Origin: Prorocentrum cordatum
Taxonomy: Eukaryota; Sar; Dinophyceae; Prorocentrales; Prorocentraceae
Length of the DNA: 64,000 bases
Assembly (NCBI GenBank): GCA_963575745.1
Contig: CAUYUJ010020595.1
Location: 66,577 to 130,576, forward strand
Reading direction: 5' to 3'
Below are positions 32,107 to 40,740 of this stretch, one piece after another. The stretch's first letter is position 1. Each line of letters opens with the position of its first letter. The translations under genes were made by a program, and so were the position numbers. Below the pieces are notes generated by a model. It did no database searches and was not told the DNA's origin. It saw nothing but the letters and a program-made list of their open reading frames with translations.

Positions 32107-32522
32107 GTTGATCCCTCTCCTTTTTCTTCGTTCGCCTCTGTCTCTTCCCCTTCTCGTCCTCTCTCCGCCGTCCTCCTCCTCTCCCTGGCTCCCTCCCCCC
32201 GTGCGGGTTCTGAGCGGTGCTCGGTCCGCAGGCGTTTTCTCGCTGGGCGCGTCCAGCGCTTCTCGCTCCTTCTCCTCCTCGCTCTCCTCCTGCCTGCTTG
32301 CCTGCCCCTCCTTCCCCTTCCCTCCCTCCCTCGTTTGGTTATGTCTATGTCTTCTTCTTTCGTTTTCCCCGTCCTCCCTCCGGCAGTGCGCCGCCCGCCG
32401 GCCTGTTTAGCTGGCTCCGGCGGCCGCCGTCCCGCCATTTATCTTGTCTTGTCCCTGAATTTTAATGTTTGAATTGCCGAATGGTGCCGTGGTGTACTGC
32501 AGAGGTCCGATGCAAAAAAAAA

Positions 32523-33500
32523 TTGTTGCGAGCTTGGCTAGCCCGTTCGTCTGGGTCCGCACCCAGGGAGTGTTGTCCCTCCTCGCCGTCTTCGTCTCCC
32601 CCGCCTTCGTCCGTCGATATTCCCAGCGCATGTTGCATGTTTTTTTTGATACTGCAGAGCCAGATTTAGCGAATTCATCTCAGGCAGGCCTCCGAGCCTG
32701 TCTTCGAGTTTTCTGACCTGATCATTTTTTAGTCAATATGCAAGGAATCTTATCGAAACTCGCCGAGTTCGCAGCTCGCCTCTCGCTCTTCTACTGTCTT
32801 TGCTTTGTCTGTCTTACGGAGACGCACGTGGACAGTAGCGCTCCTTACCTTAGGCCGTTGATAGCACGTCGGGATCGGAGTTCTCTCGGCGCAGGCGAAG
32901 ACGCGCTTCTTCGGTTCAATTTGGCCCCCCTTGCTCTCCGGAGGGACATTGCTATTCTTGGTGTTCTTCATCGTTCCGTTCTCGGGTTGGGTCTTTCGCC
33001 GCTCTCTGCCTTCTTCTCTCTTGCCCCCGCTCCCTCCCTCCTTCGCTCCACCCGGTCTAGAGGGGCCAGGCGTCGTGACCGCATTCTTCGTGACACTTGT
33101 CATGCTCGTTCGCCCGACTATGTGTTGCGATCGCCGCTCGGGGCTATCCGTTTGTACAGCATCCGCCCATAGGCGATCACTGAGGCCAATTCTGTGCAAG
33201 ACTTTCAGTCTCGCCTCCAAGCTTTTGTCGTGTATTGCGTTCGGCAGAGTGTGCCTGCATGGCGCAGTATTTTAAGTTGGAGACAGCCGTTCGCCTTCCA
33301 CCCGCTCCTCTCCTTCGCTGACTGGAGCTTGGCTTGGTGATTCCCCCTTCCGCCTCCTTCCCCTCCTCTCCCCCCTTCCGCTCTTCCTGCTCGTTTTTTT
33401 CGCATGGTGCCCCTCGTCGCCAGGCGGCCGTTTGCCGCTTGCCTGGAGGTCTGATTTGGTAAGAGAGATTGCGCGTCCGAGGCGGATAAAAAAAAAAAAA
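32523..33500 (+). mobile_element. Internally deleted LINE derivative
   Basis: One frame of 144 codons (32,738-33,172) begins like an endonuclease N-terminus (MQGILSKLAEFAARLSL, FVCLTETHVDSS, ARRDRSSLGAG). At about 32,895 it passes in frame straight into the RT C-terminal tail (LRFNLAPLALRRDIAILGVL, SPDYVLRSPLGA). The tail continues to about 33,290 in shifted frame (VQDFQSRLQAF). The rest of the endonuclease and all of the RT core are missing. A pyrimidine-rich 3' segment and a 13-base A-run (33,488-33,500) follow. It would have to rely on enzymes from a complete element. Confidence 0.75.
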
Positions 33501-33555
33501 CAAATAATAAAACAACAAATAATTGAGCAAGTAAAAAATATAAAAAACAAAAATC

Positions 33556-33640
<85 letters not shown>

Positions 33641-33650
33641 TTTTTTTTTC
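33488..33650. repeat. A-rich tract followed by T83 homopolymer
   Basis: An A13 run and about 55 bp of A-rich sequence are followed by 83 consecutive T (33,557-33,639), then G, T9 and C. A-rich beside T-rich sequence can fold back on itself. The A-run fits the tail of the preceding LINE derivative. The T-run could be the tail of something inserted on the opposite strand. Exact length is unreliable in any assembly. Confidence 0.85.
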
Positions 33651-34244
33651 TTCTCCCCCCGGATATCGCATTTTCTGCGAAAATGTCTGGATTGCTCAAA
33701 ACGTTTGGGTTGCAGGTTATTGTCACGCAGGTTCCGTGTTCTTGGATTGGCACCGTCCGCCGTATTACAACGAAACAGAATCCCGCGACAGCTTAGGTTC
33801 GGAATGGCTTGCTCCGCAGGAGCAGCACATCTGCACTTTACTTTCCTGCCCCGTCGATTTGTGGTTCTTGCTGTCATTTCCTTCCTGCCCCCTGATTCTT
33901 CTCTTCGCCCCCTCCCTTCTCGTTTTCCCGGCCAGCTGCTGTCCTCCTGCATCGGCCTTCGTGTGGTGTCCTGCTTGCTGCCGTCGTTCGTCGTTCCGCT
34001 TTTTTTCGCCTTTTGCCCAGCCCCGTATCTGCACGCTGTGTGGTTCGCAGTATAGATTTCTCAATGGCTGCACGTCGGGCGCCTCCCGCTCCTTCTCGTC
34101 CTCCTCGTTTTTCTCTGTTGTTGTGTTTTGCTGTTCCTCCCTCCCTCCTCCGTCTTCCTCCTCCTTTCCCCCCTCTTCTCTTCCTGCGCTTTCCACGTTT
34201 CGCAGTTTGGTTTAACTCGCTTTGTTATGTAAAAAATCATAGAA
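33651..34244 (+). mobile_element. LINE 3'-end-like pyrimidine-rich segment
   Basis: Strongly C/T-rich + strand (CCTTCCTGCCCCC, CTCCTCCTCG) like the stretches after the RT tails of E1 (32,107-32,450) and E3 (36,669-37,020). It ends in AAAAAATCATAGAACAAAAA at about 34,230-34,247, directly before E3. It is probably the 3' remnant of another 5'-truncated copy. No coding motif is visible. Confidence 0.45.
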
Positions 34245-34816
34245 CAAAAATTGGTCCTTGGGGATATGAATGTTCACCACAGGGTGATTGCGACGTTCGT
34301 CCTACAATACAGCGCAGGCACCGCCCTGCGCGATTGATCTGCGACGAAAGGTTTCTTTCAATGCGTGCTACGACCCACCAGAGGCCCGCATCTCTTAGAC
34401 CTCGTGCTATGCGGTTGTCCAGAACTACTCGCAGTGGAAGGTAAGCCAACTCTCAGATCATTGTCCTATCTCCCTTCGCGTCTCCCTCCCCCCTCTCTCC
34501 CTCGAGATGTCTCGCCGTAGTTTTTGGCATTCTTCTCGGGCGCGCTGGTGCGATTTAAGCCGGCTTTTTGCAAGTCAGGTTTGGAGTTGGATCACAGCAC
34601 GTCTCCGAGTGAAGCCGCCGTTCGCATGGCCAGGGTAATTTCGGAAGGAATGACGCAGTTCATTCCTAGCAACACCGGTTGTTTTAAAAGCTCCCACCCT
34701 TGGCTCGACGCAGCGTGTGTTAGCCTTGTTCGCAAAAGTGCGAAGCTGCCGGCGCTGGCGCTTTTCTTGCAGCAAGCATTGCGTGCAGCCAGGGCTTTTA
34801 CGCGCGCGCGGCTTAC

Positions 34817-35801
34817 GTGGGCCGCGTGCGTGCTCGCCTGCGCTCTCTTGAGCGCGGAAGCAAGCAGTGGCGGTGCATCTCAGACCAATTAATACACTGG
34901 AGGGCCAAACCCAGCTGTTCAGCGCTGAAGCGATCGAACGGCTTGTGGGCTATCCGGAGAGATGAAAAAGCAGAACTGTTTGCCGATTGTTTTGCGGTTA
35001 AATGGGGGTTTCCAGCAGCCCTTGAGAATGAATGCAGTGATTTGTCGATCCCGTTCGCTCCTCCTCCTCCCCCTTGGCTTCCTGCTCTTGCGACTGCAAG
35101 CCGCCCGGCATTGTCTCGAACAGCTGCAGGGGGTCAGCGGCGCAGGCCCCGACTTGATCCCAGCTATCGTTTCGAAGCGTTGTTCAAAGGCATTGTCAAT
35201 TCTTTTGATCAAATTGGCACGCCGCATCGTAGATGCAGGCGAATGGCCGCGGCGTTGGCGAATTCACTGGATCTTCCCAATTCACGAACGCGGAGCGCTC
35301 TCTGACCCAGACCTGTACAGAAGCATCCAATTGACAGCGCAGATCTCCAAAGTGCTCGAGCGCATACTCGCGTCGCATTTTGTTCCACGTTTGGAAAGCG
35401 TCGGAGCATTCGGCCCCAACCAATTCGCGTATTCTCAGGGCCGCGGGGCAAGAGACGCAGTCTTGTACGCGACGCTTCGCTGGCTCTCTGCGTTCGCTTC
35501 TGGGCGCCGGGTGGCTTCGTATTGTTCAGATGTGGCGGGCGCCTTCGATCGAGTCGATGCGCAGCGCTTGCTGCAGAAACTACGCGGTTTCGGATGCGAG
35601 CCCCGCCTGTGCGCTGTTATCTCTAGCTGGCTCGACGCGCGAGTTGCTCGTGTAGTAGTGCAGGGAACGCAATCTAGGGAGATTATAATGCACGATATGG
35701 TCTACCAGGGTGCTGTCTGGGGGCCTGTCCTTTGGAATGCGTTTTTCCCGACGCCTGCGTGGGGATCCGTGCAGAGCAGTTTGAGGAGATACTGTTGCTG
35801 A
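34817..35801 (+). pseudogene. E3 linker and reverse-transcriptase core
   Basis: RSLERGSKQWRCISDQL and DEKAELFADCFAVKW (linker), a frameshift near 35,060, then VSGAGPDLIPAIVSKR, GEWPRRWRIHWIFPIHERG, YRSIQLTAQISKVLERIL, FGPNQFAYSQGRGARDA, YCSDVAGAFDRVD and MVYQGAVWGPVLWNAFF. The core from about 35,100 to 35,755 is one intact frame. A base is missing in the Tyr codon of the YADD motif (35,804-35,815), so the downstream frame reads VADDLNAF. Confidence 0.88.
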
Positions 35802-36668
35802 CGACCTTAACGCATTCCAGGAGCTGGAGGCTGCCGTAGACGACGCCGCGGCCCTCGAGGGCACGAGCGCCGTCCAACGTTCTTTGCGCCGTTGGGGAGC
35901 CGCGAATCGCGTCGTTTTCGACCCTTCGAAAGAAGGCGCACACGTTCTGTCGAGACGGACTCCCGTAGGCTCAAATTTTAAGTTTCTCGGCATCTGTTTT
36001 GACACAAAGCTACTAATGGACAAGGCCATCAGCGAGTGTGTCCAGGAAGCAAGTTGGCGTATCCATTCCATTCTGCGTTCTCGCCGTTATCGCGCAGTCA
36101 GCGAATTAGTTGGGCTGTGCAAAGCGCGCGTCCTCAGCTACATAGAGTGCCGCGCCCCGGCGGTCGCCCACTCCTCCTCTTCCTCTCTTTTCTTCCTTGA
36201 CGCGGTACAAACGCGCTTCCTGAGGTCCCTGCAGATCTCGGAGCTGGACGGAGTCCGCTATTTTAACTTAGCTCCACTGTCTGTCCGTCGTGACTTCGCC
36301 ATGCTTGGCATCGTGCACCGCAGTGCGCTCGGTCTCGGCCCTCCTCAGCTCCATGGGTTTTTTCGCCCCGCCCCTCCCTCCTCCCTCCTTCGCGCCCCCT
36401 ATCGTCGCCGCTTGCGCCGGGAAGAGCCATGTTTCCAATCGCCAGATTTCTTGCTGCATTCCGCAGTGGGAATGGCCCGAATCACAATCTACTGCCCGAC
36501 AGCGTGGTGGCTTTCACCAGTGTGCACGATTTTCAACACTTGCTCGCAACACTGTTGCGCGATTATGCGCCGCATCAGGAGGACCGGCGCCTGCTTTTCT
36601 CTCCGCGTGCTCTTCTCGCGCACCATCCACTGCGGCAGTGCCGAGACTGGTGCCCTCCGCGTGGGTAG
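35802..36668 (+). pseudogene. E3 RT thumb and C-terminal tail
   Basis: ADDLNAFQ, then NRVVFDPSKEGAHVLSRR, LGICFDTKLLMDKAISECV, ILRSRRYRAVSELVGLCKA, YIECRAPAVAHSS, VQTRFLRSLQISELDGV, FNLAPLSVRRDFAMLGIVHR and SPDFLLHSAVGM. A frameshift near 36,465 leads to LLPDSVVAFTSVHDFQHLL, ending at 36,668. It is collinear with the E1 tail. Confidence 0.82.
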
Positions 36669-37331
36669 CGTCCCTCCTCCCTCCTCCCTTCCCCCCCTTC
36701 CCTCCCTCCCTCCCTCCCTCTCTCGTCCTCCCTCCCCTTGTGTGCTGCTGTCGTTGCTGTCGTCCGCCGCCCCCCTCCTCTCCTGGTCTCCTCCCCCCAG
36801 TGTGGGTTCTGAGCGGTGCTCGGTCCACGGGCGAACTCTCGCCCTGCGCGTCCGGCGCATTTCCCCGCTTCTTCCCCTCCTCGCTCCCTCCTTGCTGCTT
36901 GCTTGCTCCCCTTCGTTCTCTTCCTCCTTCCCCTTCCGTTTTTTCTCCTTCCCCTTCCCCCTCTTCTTACTCCTACGCTCTCCCTCGTACGCCGTGCTTA
37001 CGGCGCTGTCGAGCTTGGCTGTGCTTTTTAACCCGATCTGTTTTTTTCCAGAGTTGACTGAAAATGGTGAAGGCACACTGCTGTTCAGAGGTCGTATAGT
37101 GAAAACAGGGGCCAATTTTTCAGGACGACCGACATTTGCAGATACACCTTCGCAGCCTGAAGCTTCAACATAAGTCGGTCAGCAAATATTCTCTGAACGC
37201 TCAAGGCTCAAGGCCCAAGGGTGTTCAGGCTTTGCGCGTCGTGCTCACCCGTGAGTTGCGCGAGCGCATTGTGAGCTCTTGTCGGAGCAAGGATCAATAT
37301 TTATTTCCAGCATTTCTACCCACCAGCACGA

Positions 37332-37877
37332 GTGATGGTTTCCGGAGCAGGTTCTGGTTATCCTACATCGAATGTTCTCGGTCGTCTTGCCGATCGTCGA
37401 GCTGCTGTTCAATCTGCCTTGGTGAAGTCTTCTCCCAAGGCATCGCCTCCGAAGAAGTCTGCCAGGGCCGACAGTGACGCGATGTGCACAGATCATGGTT
37501 TTCCAGCTGTCCCAGCCTTCCCAGGCGCAGCTGTGCCTCTGGGCACGCCTGCGCCCCCGTCTCCCGCTTCCGCTTCTGGCGGTGGTAGCGGTGGCGCCCC
37601 GCCGGATGCGTTTTCGAGCGCTGCCCCGCCGGGTGCCCCGAGTGCAGATTCTGCGCCGGTGAGTGGGGCTGCGGTGTCGTGCAGTGGTTTGGCCAAGCTC
37701 CCTGCCGCAGACGCTTCGGACAGCGAGAAGCTCAATTTCATCATCAACAACATGTCCATGAAGCACGAGACGGTGACCAAAAAGGACTTGATCCAGACTG
37801 AGATCAACGTGATGAAAGCTGTGAAAACGCACGTGTCTGAGGAGTTGGTCCAACCAAGCGCGATTTGGTCGATTTGA
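37332..37877 (+). pseudogene. E2 ORF1-like protein, N-terminal part
   Basis: 181-codon frame, the most intact copy here. It has an N-terminal basic part (LADRRAAVQSALVKSSPK), an Ala/Pro/Gly/Ser-rich disordered region (residues about 60-130), then DSEKLNFIINNMSMKHETV, KKDLIQTEINVMKAVKTHV and a stop at 37,875-37,877. E1 has MKRDVVDLNER where E2 has PSAIWSI, so a frameshift just before the stop ends it early. The remaining ORF1 text resumes after the poly-T insertion at about 38,001. Confidence 0.6.
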
Positions 37878-37900
37878 ACGAGCGCTCTGCACCGTCGAAC

Positions 37901-37901
<1 letters not shown>

Positions 37902-37959
<58 letters not shown>

Positions 37960-37995
37960 ATATAATATATATATATATATATATAATTATTAGCA
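37902..37995. repeat. T57 plus (TA)n insertion inside E2 ORF1
   Basis: 57 T (37,902-37,958) followed by GATATAATATATAT-type repeats to about 37,993. E1 lacks it. E1 reads GAACAGCGTTCTTCGAGCAT across the same place, and homology resumes in E2 at AGCATTTCTTTGTCCAAGCG. Probably an insertion with a homopolymer tail on the minus strand, or local expansion of a T/TA run. Confidence 0.85.
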
Positions 37996-38000
37996 TTTCT

Positions 38001-38470
38001 TTGTCCAAGCGTCAGGTTGCAATGTTGAACACCTTCGGCCCCGCGAACAGGAGGATCGCTCATCCGTTTCGCGACAGACATTTTGCAGGATCGCATTGCT
38101 TCCATCGAGAATTTTATGGGTTGATTGAAGAATCCTCCGTTCTACTCAATTGGACATTTCTATGCCGGCCCGCGGAATTCTCGTCATGTCTCGAAGATGT
38201 CCTATTTGGAATTTGGGTCGTCGGATGTGGCTTCTGTATCCTTGGACTTCCACAAGACGAAAACGTTCGAGTGCAAGGGTGTTTCAATGCAGATCAAAGC
38301 AGCTAAGAGCCATATCAGTTTACAACAGGACTGGTGCCTCCGCAAGGCTGCCGATTTGATCAAATCACACAGCAGCGTTTTCCGATCCAGGTGCCGTGCG
38401 CGCCGACATGAAAGCGCGGAAGGTCATTGTAGGAGACGTAGTTGGTCTCATTCAGAATCCTGGCGATCTC
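38001..38470 (+). pseudogene. E2 ORF1 end and RRM-like segment
   Basis: SKRQVAMLNTFGPANRR, then KNPPFYSIGHFYAGPRNSRH, SKMSYLEFGSSDVASVSL, KTKTFECKGVSMQIKAAKSH, SLQQDWCLRKAADLIKSHSS and ADMKARKVIVGDVVGLIQ. YLEFGSSDVAS resembles an RRM RNP1 strand with the following helix. At least three frame changes occur. The order and spacing are shared with E1. Confidence 0.5.
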
Positions 38471-38689
38471 GAGGGCGAGTGCCGCGACAGGTTCGCTGAC
38501 TCTCGCTTCCCTCAGGGATGCGGGGGGACTGCTCATTTTGCATGTTTTGACTCTTTTGTCTTCGCCCGCAGCTCGTCGAGACCATGTTTCGCGTCTCCGA
38601 TTGCATTGCCTTTGGGGCCCTATACATCCTTTGCGTTGGACTCGAGCGAAGCCGAGTTTCCAAATTGCTTTATTCAGCCGGTTTCCGGA

Positions 38690-38980
38690 GAATCCGGATT
38701 TTCGAGCCGCCTTACCCGGCTGACCTCCGGAGGGGAATTTTCGAGCCGCCTTGCCCCGCCGACCTCCAGAGGTGAAATTTCGAGCCGCCTTGTCCGGCCG
38801 TCCTCCGGAGCAGTTTTTTCGAGCCTCCTTGCCCGGCCGACTTCGGGGGCAGATTTTTCGAGCCGCCTTGCCCGGCCGCCTTCCGGAGCAGAATTTTCGG
38901 GCCGCCTTGCCCGGCCGTCCTTCGGAGCAGAATTTCCGAGCCGCCTTGCCCGGCCGTATTCCGGAGCTGAATTTTCGAAA
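38690..38980 (+). repeat. 39-bp (13-codon) tandem repeat in E2
   Basis: Repeated CGAGCC starts at 38,703, 38,742, 38,781, 38,820 and 38,859, exactly 39 bp apart, with further units to about 38,975. A 200-codon frame (38,396-38,998) translates them as FSSRLARPTSGAE-like 13-mers. It joins the RRM-like part to the endonuclease and would make a Ser/Arg/Pro-rich linker. Confidence 0.88.
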
Positions 38981-39189
38981 CCTCAGGTCCGTCTTTGAAT
39001 TTGCCGTCTTTCGGAGGAGGATTTTCGAACCGTTCTAGTTCTGCTGAACACTTTGCCCGGTCGTCCTCTGGAAGAGGATTTTCGAGCCGCCTTAGTTCTC
39101 GTTCTCAGCGCCAGTTGAGTTTGCACGAGTGCTTACTGGAGCTTTTTTCTGATGCACAGGCTTCACCTCGGGGAGGGGACCTTGGCGAA

Positions 39190-39860
39190 TCCAGGTCTCA
39201 CCCTCTTCAATTCAGTGCAGATTTCATTATTTGGCATTTCAATATTCAGGGTTTTTTCTCGTCCCAGTCCGAGCTGGAAGCTCGTATTTCTTTCCTTTCT
39301 GCGCCTCCTGCTCTAGTTTGTTTAAACGAAACTCGGCTTGACCTGGCTTCAGTCCCGAGTTTGCGCGGATATACGTGCGTTGGTCGACGAGATCGGAACG
39401 GCAGCGGCGGCGGAGTTGCCGTTTTCGCGCTTGACCAGTTTTGTTCGCTCGTTTCCCCCTTGCTAAATCTGTTTCTGCCGAGTGTTGTTGGTTTGTATTT
39501 GATTTCGATTGCGGGCCTGGTCTGTTTGGCAATGTTCACCGTCCTCCCCACTGCGCCGAAGTAGTTTCCATGCAAAGTGTGTTGCGGAGATGGAAACGCA
39601 CGCATCTTCAGCCATAGGCGTATTCTTAATTGGCGATAATTCACGTTCACAATCCCATTTGGCTTCGACATTCTATCAGACCGACTCCAGAGGGAATCGA
39701 AGCTGCACGATTGTGTGCTCATCATGGTATTGAACAAATCGTACGCGAACCTACCAGAGGGCAAGATTTAAATGATTCAATTTTAACAGATTTGCAGGAG
39801 TTTGCCGAAGTGTCAGTTCTACCGAGAATGCGGATCATCGGGGCGTCTCTTTGTTTCTCT
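39190..39860 (+). pseudogene. E2 endonuclease domain, N-terminal half and middle
   Basis: FIIWHFNIQGFFSSQ, LVCLNETRLDLASVPSLRG, YTCVGRRDRNGSGGGVAVF and ALDQFCSLVSPL are in one frame to 39,564. A one-base deletion at the C-run near 39,460 displaces AECCWFVFDFDCGPGLFG into another frame. It resumes as HVHNPIWLRHSIRPTPEG, ARLCAHHGIEQIVREPTRG and DSILTDLQEFAEVSVL. The DFN of the catalytic GDFN motif has decayed (read as GDNS or AIIHVHN depending on frame). Confidence 0.8.
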
Positions 39861-39879
39861 CTCAGAACACTGGTCAGCG

Positions 39880-40385
39880 ATCGTTGCCGAGATGTCTGCA
39901 TTCGCGATGTCTGGTATGTCTATCAAGACTAAATCACGCAAGCGCCGGTTGCGAGTAGGTTTTTTGACCTTCTCGGAGAAGAGCCGCGCGAAGTTCACAT
40001 CTGCAGCATAAGCGCCCTTTCCGGGCTGGAGCGTTTAGAGTTGTATAACAACCCCTTTTCGTGCACGTTAAAAGCTCCAACCAACGAGCTGCCCAAGCTG
40101 CCTACAGCCAACGGAGAATGGACCTCCCTTTCATCAGACAAGGCCTGAAGACTCGCGATCTCTCCGTGGCACGGCGGTCGATACATGCAACCGAGAAGAA
40201 TAGGGCCGCAATCAGAATGAAATAGACACCATGCAAGCTCGGTGGACACCAAGCTCAGCAATAGCCGATTTGGATAGAGGAGAGAAGAGGTGGGCAAAAG
40301 AGGACAGAACATGCACTGCGACCCCCCCTCCTCTTTCCGCTCCCTCTGGCCGCCTGCGTGGAGCGCAGGGCGCGCGCGCTGCGCG
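39880..40385 (-). pseudogene. Minus-strand LINE endonuclease fragment
   Basis: On the minus strand: RGGGVAVHVLSSFAHLFSPL (about 40,340-40,280), FHSDCGPILLGCMYRPPCHG, DEREVHSPLAVGSL, VGAFNVHEKGLLYNS (GAFN in place of GDFN) and RSSPERALMLQM, then a decayed continuation to about 39,880. It clearly belongs to the same endonuclease family but to a different subfamily from E1 and E2, and points the other way. RT is absent. Confidence 0.75.
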
Positions 40386-40399
40386 TTGGCCGTGCACGT

Positions 40400-40740
40400 G
40401 GGTTTGTGCCTTTCTGCCCCCCTTCTTCCCCCTCCCCCCTCCCGTTTCCTCCTCGTGTTGCTTCTCGTTTTTTTTGTGTTCCCCCCCCCCCCCCTTATTC
40501 TTCTTTTCTTATTGTTCTTCCGTTTTCCTCTTCTTTTCCTTGTCTTCTTTTTCGTTTCTTTCGTCTCTCATCCTCTTTCATTCTCCCCTACTTTAGTTTT
40601 CTTTCTGGCTGCGTGCCGTTGGTCTGCTGAGCAGGCTCTGGTTGCCGCTGCTGGCCGCGGTGTGTCTTGCCGCCCTGAACTTTCATTGCAGAATGGTGCC
40701 GCTTTGTGTTGCAGAGGTCTGGTAGGAAAGAATCGGGACC
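40400..40740 (+). mobile_element. LINE 3'-end fragment
   Basis: Pyrimidine-rich tract (CCTCCCCCCTCCCG, C14 at about 40,481-40,494) followed by GCAGAATGGTGCCG and GTTGCAGAGGTCTGG near 40,690-40,725. These match the last bases of E1 (GAATGGTGCCG, TGCAGAGGTC at 32,478-32,510). It may be the displaced 3' end of E2. Confidence 0.6.

Larger units (their letters stand above)
27400..32522 (+). mobile_element. LINE E1, near-complete non-LTR retrotransposon, inactive
   Basis: Order: a leader shared with E2 (from about 27,400 and about 37,120 respectively), an ORF1-like region, an RRM-like segment, a 13-residue tandem repeat, an AP-type endonuclease, a reverse transcriptase, a C-terminal region, a pyrimidine-rich 3' segment and an A-run at 32,514-32,522. 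The 3' end shares GAATGGTGCCG plus GCAGAGGTC spacing with the ends near 37,080 and 40,700. Four frameshifts and one in-frame stop in the endonuclease-RT region make it non-functional. The ~5.1-kb length suits a complete LINE. A clear target-site duplication was not identified. Confidence 0.85.
34245..37115 (+). mobile_element. LINE E3, 5'-truncated, inactive
   Basis: Starts abruptly inside the endonuclease (LVLGDMNVHH at about 34,250) right after an A-rich stretch, as expected for incomplete reverse transcription. It continues through LSDHCPISLRVS (endonuclease end), linker, RT core, C-terminal tail and a pyrimidine-rich 3' part. The end has ATGGTGAAGG and CAGAGGTCG, matching the 3' ends of E1 and the 40,700 fragment. 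There are several stops in 34,330-34,700 and at least three frameshifts after that. Confidence 0.85.
37120..39862 (+). mobile_element. LINE E2, 5' part only, inactive
   Basis: Homologous to E1 27,400-29,930 across leader, ORF1-like region, RRM-like part, 13-codon repeats and endonuclease. Homology to E1 stops near 39,862, before the RT. It adjoins E3's 3' end directly. Relative to E1 it carries a poly-T/TA insertion in ORF1 and its own frameshifts in the endonuclease. It may be broken by the insertion or rearrangement that placed a minus-strand endonuclease fragment at 39,880-40,385. Confidence 0.82.
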
